Assembly (NCBI GenBank): GCA_035506335.1
Contig: DATJPN010000145.1
Span: forward strand, 1 to 29,186
DNA length: 29,186 nt
Origin: DAIDKA01 sp035506335
Lineage (GTDB): Bacteria > Pseudomonadota > Gammaproteobacteria > Steroidobacterales > Steroidobacteraceae
Direction of reading: 5' to 3'
Under the pieces are notes generated by a model, which ran no database searches, was not told the origin of the DNA, and saw only the letters and a program-made list of their open reading frames with translations. The translations under genes were made by a program, and so were the position numbers. Below are positions 24,327 to 29,186 of this stretch, one piece after another (the stretch's first letter is position 1; every line of letters begins with the position of its first letter).

Positions 24327-24734
24327 ATGTCCACCCTGAAGCGGCTGATGGCATCGGTTCCCGCGCTGGCCCTGATGGCCGGCTGCGCGACCGGCTCGCA
24401 TGTCCTGTCACCGGCGCCGACCCGGGAGCAGTTTCTGCAATACGCCGGTCCGCCGATCGAGGGCTTCACCTACCTCGGCCACTACGATGGCTTTCGCACC
24501 CTCGGCGGCAACGAAGTGCTGATCTGGACCACGATCAACGACGCCTACCTGATCAAGGTGCTCGATCCGTGCCCCGAGCTGCCCTTCGCGCGCAAGGTGG
24601 AACTGACCTCCTCGTCGCGCACCGTCACGCGGCAATTCGACTGGGTCATCGTCGCGCACGACCGCTGCCACATCGACACCATCCGCCACATCGACTACGG
24701 GGCCATGAAGCGCTCCGGCATCGCGGGCCCATAG
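24327..24734 (+). CDS. Small lipoprotein, DUF6491-like
   Basis: This 135-residue protein has a lipoprotein signal, MSTLKRLMASVPALALMAGC, with C20 as the modified cysteine. An AAGGAGA ribosome site favours ATG 24327 over an in-frame ATG seven codons upstream. The mature part (GFTYLGHYDGFRTLGGNEVLIWTTINDAYLIKVLDPCPEL to about residue 85, then QFDWVIVAHDRCHIDTIRHIDY) fits the DUF6491 pattern I recall from Xanthomonadales. That pattern has a Leu-Ile-Trp-Thr strand, a Pro-Cys-Pro turn and a second Cys near the end. The two mature cysteines may form a disulfide in the periplasm. Function is unknown. It is the last gene of the RND operon and is followed by a hairpin shared with the convergent iorAB-type operon. 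Confidence 0.8.
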   Translation: MSTLKRLMASVPALALMAGCATGSHVLSPAPTREQFLQYAGPPIEGFTYLGHYDGFRTLGGNEVLIWTTINDAYLIKVLDPCPELPFARKVELTSSSRTVTRQFDWVIVAHDRCHIDTIRHIDYGAMKRSGIAGP

Positions 24735-24767
24735 AAAAAAGGCCCACCCGGATGCCGGGTGGGCCTT
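24735..24767 (-). terminator. Terminator between the RND operon and the iorAB-like operon
   Basis: GGCCCACCCGG and CCGGGTGGGCC form an 11-bp stem with a three-base loop, extended by AA/TT. On the minus strand it is followed by TTTTTT, making a strong terminator for the molybdenum hydroxylase operon. On the plus strand only TT follows, so it is weaker for the lipoprotein transcript. Confidence 0.88.
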
Positions 24768-24796
24768 GGCGTTGCGCGCGCCCTTCAGGGCGAAGG

Positions 24797-27136
24797 TCAG
24801 GTCGACTTCAGCATCGAGGTGTCGATCGGCAGGTGCCGGACGCGCTTGCCGGTCGCCGCGAAGATCGCGTTGCACAGTGCCGGGATCACCGGAGGCAACG
24901 CCGGCTCGCCGAAACCCGTCGGCGAGTTCGGCGTCGACCTGAAATGCACCTCGACGGGCGCCGCCTGGTTCATCCGCAGCAATGGGTATTGCGGGAAGGT
25001 CTGTGCGACGCGTCCGCGATCGATGGTGATCTTCTGACCCAGCGCCTGGCTGATGCCATCCAGCGCCGCGCCCTGGCACTGATTGATGGCGCCGGACGGG
25101 TTGATGATGGTGCTGCCCACGTCCCCCACGATCCAGACCTTGTCCACCTTGACGTTGCCATCGGTGGGCGCCACCGTCACCTGCACGACTTCCGCGAAGT
25201 AGCCGAGGTGGCTGTAGTAGAAGGCGACACCCATGCCGGTGCCCTTGGGCAGCTGGCGTTTGCCCCAGCCGGACTTCTCGCCGACCATCTTCAGCACGCC
25301 CTGGGCGCGCTCGGCCTTGAACGGTGGCCCCATCGGGAAGCCACCGCCGCCACCGCGTGCGCCGGCAGGCGGACCCTTGCCGGGCTGCGGCGCCGGGGGA
25401 GGAGCCGCGCGCTCCTCGGCGTACAGATCGATCAGATGCTGCAGCGGATCCTTGCCGGCGGCGTGCGCCACCTCATCGAGGAAGGACTGGAACACGAAGG
25501 CGTGGGCATTGCTGCCCGGGGCGCGCATCGGCCCGGTCGGCACCCCGAGCTGCATGGTCGACGTGGCGAGCTCCAGGTTCTTGACGTACTTGGCGGGGAA
25601 CTCCCCGGCGGACAGATCCGCGCTGTTCGACGCCCGGCCGTTGTTCTCATAGCCGACGTAGTGATCCGAAAAGGCGATCAGCTGACCCTGCGCATCGAGC
25701 CCGGCCTTGAAGAAGTGAAAGCCACCCGGGCGGTAGAACTCATGCTGCAGGTCCTGATTGCGGTTCCACAGCAGCTTGACCGGCTCGCCCTGAAGCTTGG
25801 CGATCATGGCCGCCTCGGCCATGAAATCGCTCCCCAGGCGCCGGCCGAACCCACCCCCGCAGCGGGTCATGTGCACGGTCACCGCATCATCGGGTATGCC
25901 CACGGTCTTCGCGACCAGCGTCTTGCCGGCCGCGGGATTCTGCGTCGGGGACCAGATCTCGAGCTTCCCGTCCTTGAAGACGGCCGTGGAGTTCTGTGGT
26001 TCCAGGTTGCAGTGATACACGAACGGATACGAGTACGCCGCCTCGACGATCTTGGCGGCACCGCTCATCGCGCCCTTCACGTCCCCGTCGCTGCGCAGCA
26101 CCTTGTGCGGCGCCTGCGTGGAGAGTTCCTGGGCCCTGGCGGCAAAGTCGGCCGAACTCTGGCTGGCCACGGGACCCTCGTCCCAGACCACCTTCAGCGA
26201 GTCCAGGGCCTTGTTGGCCTGCCACCAGCTGCTGCCGACGATGGCGACGCCGCTCTGCAGACCCATCGCCATCCCATCCGGCAGCCCGGTCGGGCCCTCC
26301 GGATTGATGACGAATACGTTCAGGATGCCCGGCAGCGCCTTGACCTCATCGACATTGGCACTGACGACCTTGCCACCGAACACCGGGCACTTCTGGAACA
26401 CGGCATAGCGCATGCCCTCCATGCTCACGTCGATGCCGAACAGGGGCTGGCCCGTGACCACCTTCGGGTTGTCGATGCCGCCGATGGACTTGCCGATGAT
26501 GGTGTAGTCCTTGGGGTCCTTCAGCGAGACGGTCTTCAGGTCCGGCGGCGCGAGCTTCGCGGCCCGGGCCGCGAGCTGACCGTAGGTGAGTGACTTGCCG
26601 GCCTTGCTGGTCACCTTGCCGAGGAAGGTGCTGCAGTCGGATTCGGGCACATGCCAGGTCTGCGCGGCGGCCGATACCAGCATGGCTCGTGCCGCGGCGC
26701 CGGCCCGTCGCAGCGGCTCCCAGTTGAGCGGCGTCGAGAAGCTGCCGCCGGCGAACTGCGCGCCGTACACCTTGGCATCCACGGGCGCCTGTTCGATGCG
26801 CACGTTGTCCCAGTCCGCGTCCAGTTCCTCGGCGATGATCATCGGCAGCGAGGTCTTGATGCCCTGCCCGATTTCCGGGACCTTGGACATGATGGTGACG
26901 GTGTTGTCGGCGGCGATGCGCACGTAGGCATTGATCTCGGCGGAAGAACCCTGATGCGGCTGGTCCGTCAGCCCCAGTGGCACCGAGGCGTCGGCGAGCC
27001 GCGGAATGCTCAAGGAGAGCAGCATGCCGCCACCGGCGGCGGCGCTGACCGACAGGAACGCACGGCGCGAGACGCTCTCATCGGCGGCGGACGGCGGCGC
27101 GGCGCCGGACAGTTCGATGGGCTGTGTGGTCGACAT
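24797..27136 (-). CDS. Molybdenum hydroxylase large subunit, IorB/xanthine dehydrogenase family, Tat-exported
   Basis: This is the molybdopterin-cytosine-dinucleotide-binding subunit of an isoquinoline-oxidoreductase/aldehyde-oxidase type enzyme, which hydroxylates N-heterocycles or oxidises aldehydes. The substrate cannot be predicted. The 779-residue protein starts MSTTQPIELSG and has a twin-arginine signal (SRRAFLSV, R24-R25, then a hydrophobic stretch), so it is likely periplasmic. Cofactor-contact motifs include CGGGFGRRLGSD and PMRAPGSNAHAF. The active-site glutamate is E744 (GFGEPALPP). A Pro/Gly-rich insertion lies at about residues 575-605. It follows the small subunit by two nt and ends in a T6 terminator. 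No XdhC/MocA-type maturation factor or cytochrome c partner is in the window. Confidence 0.93.
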   Translation of the reverse strand: MSTTQPIELSGAAPPSAADESVSRRAFLSVSAAAGGGMLLSLSIPRLADASVPLGLTDQPHQGSSAEINAYVRIAADNTVTIMSKVPEIGQGIKTSLPMIIAEELDADWDNVRIEQAPVDAKVYGAQFAGGSFSTPLNWEPLRRAGAAARAMLVSAAAQTWHVPESDCSTFLGKVTSKAGKSLTYGQLAARAAKLAPPDLKTVSLKDPKDYTIIGKSIGGIDNPKVVTGQPLFGIDVSMEGMRYAVFQKCPVFGGKVVSANVDEVKALPGILNVFVINPEGPTGLPDGMAMGLQSGVAIVGSSWWQANKALDSLKVVWDEGPVASQSSADFAARAQELSTQAPHKVLRSDGDVKGAMSGAAKIVEAAYSYPFVYHCNLEPQNSTAVFKDGKLEIWSPTQNPAAGKTLVAKTVGIPDDAVTVHMTRCGGGFGRRLGSDFMAEAAMIAKLQGEPVKLLWNRNQDLQHEFYRPGGFHFFKAGLDAQGQLIAFSDHYVGYENNGRASNSADLSAGEFPAKYVKNLELATSTMQLGVPTGPMRAPGSNAHAFVFQSFLDEVAHAAGKDPLQHLIDLYAEERAAPPPAPQPGKGPPAGARGGGGGFPMGPPFKAERAQGVLKMVGEKSGWGKRQLPKGTGMGVAFYYSHLGYFAEVVQVTVAPTDGNVKVDKVWIVGDVGSTIINPSGAINQCQGAALDGISQALGQKITIDRGRVAQTFPQYPLLRMNQAAPVEVHFRSTPNSPTGFGEPALPPVIPALCNAIFAATGKRVRHLPIDTSMLKST

Positions 27137-27138
27137 GA

Positions 27139-27618
27139 TCAGACCTCCCGCGAATCGGTGGTGGGCAGACCGGCGGCCTGCTTGATGGCCGCACGGATGC
27201 GCGTATAGGTGGCACAGCGGCACAGATTGCCGGTCATCGCGTTGTCGATGTCCTGATCGGTGGGCTTGTGGTGAGTGTTCAGCAGCGCGGTGGCCGCCAT
27301 GATCTGCCCGGCCTGGCAGTAGCCGCACTGGGGGACATCGAGCTTCAACCAGGCCTCCTGGACCTTCTTGCCGGTGTCGCTCTGGCCGATGCCCTCGATG
27401 GTCGTGACCTGCGCCTGCCCCACCGCGCTGATCGGCGTGATGCACGAGCGCGTGGCCATGCCGTTGATATGCACCGTGCAGGCACCGCACAGGCCCATGC
27501 CACAGCCGAACTTGCTGCCCTTCATGTCCAGCGTGTCCCGCAACACCCACAGCAGTGGTGTGTCACCGTCGACATCGACGGTGTGAGGCGTACCGTTCAC
27601 ATTGATTGTGTAGCTCAT
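27139..27618 (-). CDS. Molybdenum hydroxylase small subunit with two [2Fe-2S] clusters, IorA type
   Basis: This subunit passes electrons from the molybdenum site through two [2Fe-2S] clusters. From ATG 27618 the protein has 159 residues. The plant-ferredoxin-type cluster uses C39, C44, C47 and C59 (KFGCGMGLCGACTVHINGMA), and the helical-domain cluster uses C98, C101, C133 and C135 (CGYCQAGQIM, LCRC). The length and order are normal for IorA/CoxS proteins. It has no export signal of its own and would be carried out with the Tat-bearing large subunit. An AGGA lies about nine bases before the ATG. No convincing promoter was found in the upstream ~100 bp. Confidence 0.95.
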   Translation of the reverse strand: MSYTINVNGTPHTVDVDGDTPLLWVLRDTLDMKGSKFGCGMGLCGACTVHINGMATRSCITPISAVGQAQVTTIEGIGQSDTGKKVQEAWLKLDVPQCGYCQAGQIMAATALLNTHHKPTDQDIDNAMTGNLCRCATYTRIRAAIKQAAGLPTTDSREV

Positions 27619-27912
27619 TGGTGTATCCTGACGTAGCGCTGTATAGAAACGTGCATAACGTAAACCCCGCACGCCGCGGGCGGATCAACGCGCATCCTAT
27701 CAGACCTGTCGCTCGCGTTACCGCGATGACTTGTCAATGACCGTTTGCCCGACGCGCGCGCAATTCTGAAGTCGCTCGCCGGTCACACACCTTGCATCGA
27801 TTGAAGTGGAGCGGCTCGCGCCCACACGAGCGCGGCGCCCAATCCTTTCCGCATCTGAAGGCTCCCGAATCACCGAGCAGCCGTCCTGCGGCCGCAATTT
27901 CGGTGCGTTGCA
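27619..27912. other. Gene-free part of the iorA-porin divergent region
   Basis: No gene, tRNA or repeat is supported here. Short open frames have unlike composition and no ribosome sites. The minus-strand promoter of the molybdenum hydroxylase operon should lie here; TATACA-like bases near 27641-27646 are the only candidate and lack a -35. Confidence 0.4.
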
Positions 27913-27940
27913 TTCACGCATCAGAAATTTCTGCTACACT
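27913..27940 (+). promoter_or_regulatory. Candidate sigma-70 promoter upstream of the porin
   Basis: TTCACG (27913-27918) is followed after 16 bp by TACACT (27935-27940), which has an extended TG element (TGCTACACT). It would start transcription near 27947, upstream of the NtrC-like sites. It may be a secondary basal promoter or chance. Confidence 0.35.
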
Positions 27941-27961
27941 GCGCCCGTGCTCATAGGGTGC

Positions 27962-27976
27962 GCACCGAAACGGTGC
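27962..27976 (+). promoter_or_regulatory. NtrC-type enhancer site 1
   Basis: GCACCGAAACGGTGC is a perfect dyad fitting the GCAC-N7-GTGC core of NtrC (GlnG) sites. It is centred at 27969, about -129 relative to the start predicted from the sigma-54 promoter. Confidence 0.7.
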
Positions 27977-27993
27977 CGAGAGCACCCGGAACC

Positions 27994-28008
27994 GCAATAT
28001 TTTGGTGC
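27994..28008 (+). promoter_or_regulatory. NtrC-type enhancer site 2
   Basis: GCAATATTTTGGTGC differs at one core base from GCAC-N7-GTGC and closely resembles an E. coli glnA NtrC site. It is centred at 28001, exactly 32 bp (three helical turns) from site 1 and about -97 from the predicted start. Confidence 0.7.
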
Positions 28009-28071
28009 ATGTTTGCTCATTGTCGCGACGGAACAACTCGTAAGTCATTGTTCTTGAATGATTAGGGCATC

Positions 28072-28087
28072 TGGCATACGGATTGCA
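28072..28087 (+). promoter_or_regulatory. Sigma-54 (RpoN) promoter of the porin gene
   Basis: TGGCATACGGATTGCA matches the -24/-12 consensus TGGCACG-N4-TTGCA. The invariant GG and GC are present with the required 10-bp spacing. Transcription should start near 28098, giving a ~62-nt leader before the ATG at 28160. Two NtrC-like dyads lie upstream at enhancer distance. Confidence 0.8.
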
Positions 28088-28159
28088 CCCGTCGCGCCAT
28101 CGCACGAAATTGTGTGAATCAGTTCCGCTTTCGTTTCATTTACGAGGACCACTATCATC

Positions 28160-29186
28160 ATGCGAAATACGACCCGCGCTATCACCGCCGCCGTCATCGT
28201 TGCGATCGCGCCACGGCTGCTTCTGGCTGCTGATGCGCCCGCCGCGCCCGCGCCGGCCGTTCCGGGCCTGTCAGACCTGCTCATGGGCTGGGGACTGACG
28301 GTCAGCGGCGACATCGCCGCTTCCTACTACCACTCGAACGGCTATCCGGAATACACCGACGCCGGCGACCTGCGTTCCTTCGACCAGAACCATGATTCCT
28401 TCCAGCTCGACGAGGCCGGCCTGCAGATCGGCTACCAGCCCAAGCAGGGCGTGGGCGGATTCGTGGACGTCATCGCCGGCACGGACGCGCAGATCCTCAA
28501 CAGCGCCGAACCCGGCAGCAATTACTACAACAGCTCCGGCTACAGCACCTCCGGCGCCGGCTACGTCGACGTGCGCCAGGCCTACGTGCAGTACGCGACC
28601 GGCCCCCTGACCGTCATCGCCGGCAAGTTCGTGACCCTGGCCGGCGCCGAGGTCATCAACCCGTCGCAGAACACGAACTTCTCCCGCTCACTGCTGTTCA
28701 CCGTCGTCGAACCCCTCGATCACACCGGTGTGCGCGCGACCTACGCGGTCACGGATACCGTGAATCTGATCGTGGGCGTCAACAACGGCTGGAACTGGAC
28801 CATCGGGTCGAACTACAACCAGGAAGGCTCGAAGACGGGTGAGTTCGGCGCCACCTGGGCCCCGAACAAGACCTTCTCCTTCTCGACCGCGGGCTACATC
28901 GGCAAGCTGTCCAACAAATCCGATCTTTCCTTGATCGACTTCGTCGGCACGTACAACGTCACCTCGGCGTTGACCCTGATCCTGAACGCGGACTTCTGGC
29001 AGGAGACCAGTCCCTACAAGTACGAGGACCAGCACATCGGCGGAGTAGCCGGCTATGTGAACTATGGCTTCAATGACAACTGGCGCGTGTCGGTCCGCGG
29101 CGAGTACCTGAACTACCTCGGCAACGGACACATCTGGGAAGCCACCACGACCCTGGGCTACAGCCCGGTGAAGAACTTCGAGGTCC
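28160..29186 (+). CDS. Outer-membrane beta-barrel porin (BBP2/OmpL-like), C-terminus cut by window end
   Basis: From ATG 28160 (GAGGA nearby upstream) the frame runs to the window end, 342 residues without a stop. An N-terminal signal (MRNTTRAITAAVIVAIAPRLLLAADA) is followed by an Ala/Pro linker. Alternating amphipathic beta-strands then appear: GLTVSGDIAASYYHSN, DSFQLDEAGLQIGYQP, GYVDVRQAYVQYATGPLTVI, GGVAGYVNYGFNDNWRVSVR. The repeated aromatic-ended strands and the segment AGKFVTLAGAEVINPSQNTNFSRSLLF fit the putative beta-barrel porin-2 family (PF07642 by recall). Such porins probably pass small hydrophilic solutes. The sigma-54 promoter with NtrC-type sites predicts induction under nitrogen limitation. 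The solute is unknown; ammonium, urea, amides or amino acids are possible. Confidence 0.88.
   Translation, partial: MRNTTRAITAAVIVAIAPRLLLAADAPAAPAPAVPGLSDLLMGWGLTVSGDIAASYYHSNGYPEYTDAGDLRSFDQNHDSFQLDEAGLQIGYQPKQGVGGFVDVIAGTDAQILNSAEPGSNYYNSSGYSTSGAGYVDVRQAYVQYATGPLTVIAGKFVTLAGAEVINPSQNTNFSRSLLFTVVEPLDHTGVRATYAVTDTVNLIVGVNNGWNWTIGSNYNQEGSKTGEFGATWAPNKTFSFSTAGYIGKLSNKSDLSLIDFVGTYNVTSALTLILNADFWQETSPYKYEDQHIGGVAGYVNYGFNDNWRVSVRGEYLNYLGNGHIWEATTTLGYSPVKNFEV

Noticed and set aside
28030..28062. IHF site between the NtrC-like dyads and the sigma-54 promoter
   Set aside because: No stretch fits the WATCAA-N4-TTR consensus well enough on either strand.
1..29186. Mobile elements, phage genes, CRISPR arrays, toxin-antitoxin or defence systems
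   Set aside because: No transposase, integrase, direct-repeat array, or composition break was seen; the window is core chromosome.

Overview
The window is one continuous stretch of a high-GC gammaproteobacterial chromosome, mostly housekeeping genes with a transport and redox section at the right end. No mobile element, integrase, CRISPR array, rRNA or tRNA was seen. The gammaproteobacterial rimP-nusA-infB-rbfA-truB-rpsO-pnp order, a DksA with a long Lys/Ala/Pro N-terminal tail, the dksA-gluQRS pair and a DUF6491-type lipoprotein suggest a Xanthomonadales/Nevskiales/Steroidobacterales-like lineage. That placement is inferred from gene content and not from a phylogeny.

Left part (1-5125): smc on the minus strand, cut by the window start at about residue 706 and including the hinge, is divergent from queF (queuosine pathway). 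Next come dksA and gluQRS, which appears to use a CTG start overlapping the dksA stop, and then phaR (polyhydroxyalkanoate regulator), closed by a strong hairpin terminator.

Centre (5128-15099, all minus strand): the translation/RNA-metabolism cluster reads, in transcription order, RhlE-like DEAD-box helicase, a leader with a promoter and two intrinsic terminators, rimP, nusA, infB, rbfA (GTG start), truB, rpsO (own promoter) and pnp (GTG start). A perfect hairpin separates rpsO and pnp. These genes link transcription elongation, ribosome maturation, initiation, tRNA modification and RNA decay.

Right part (15261-29186): a large beta-propeller-like lipoprotein is divergent from a shortened Uup-type ABC-F ATPase that lacks the usual Ser/Thr in its second Walker A motif. 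Then comes a four-gene plus-strand run: RND membrane fusion protein, RND pump, an unrecognised six-helix membrane protein and a DUF6491-type lipoprotein. No outer-membrane channel gene is present. A convergent two-gene minus-strand operon encodes an IorAB/xanthine-dehydrogenase-type molybdenum hydroxylase.

The most striking element is the 541-bp region upstream of the last gene, a beta-barrel porin cut by the window end. It carries a near-consensus sigma-54 promoter. Upstream lie two NtrC-type dyads whose centres are 32 bp apart, the geometry of the classical E. coli glnA enhancer. This predicts an outer-membrane porin induced by nitrogen limitation, possibly leading an ammonium or organic-nitrogen uptake cluster beyond the window.
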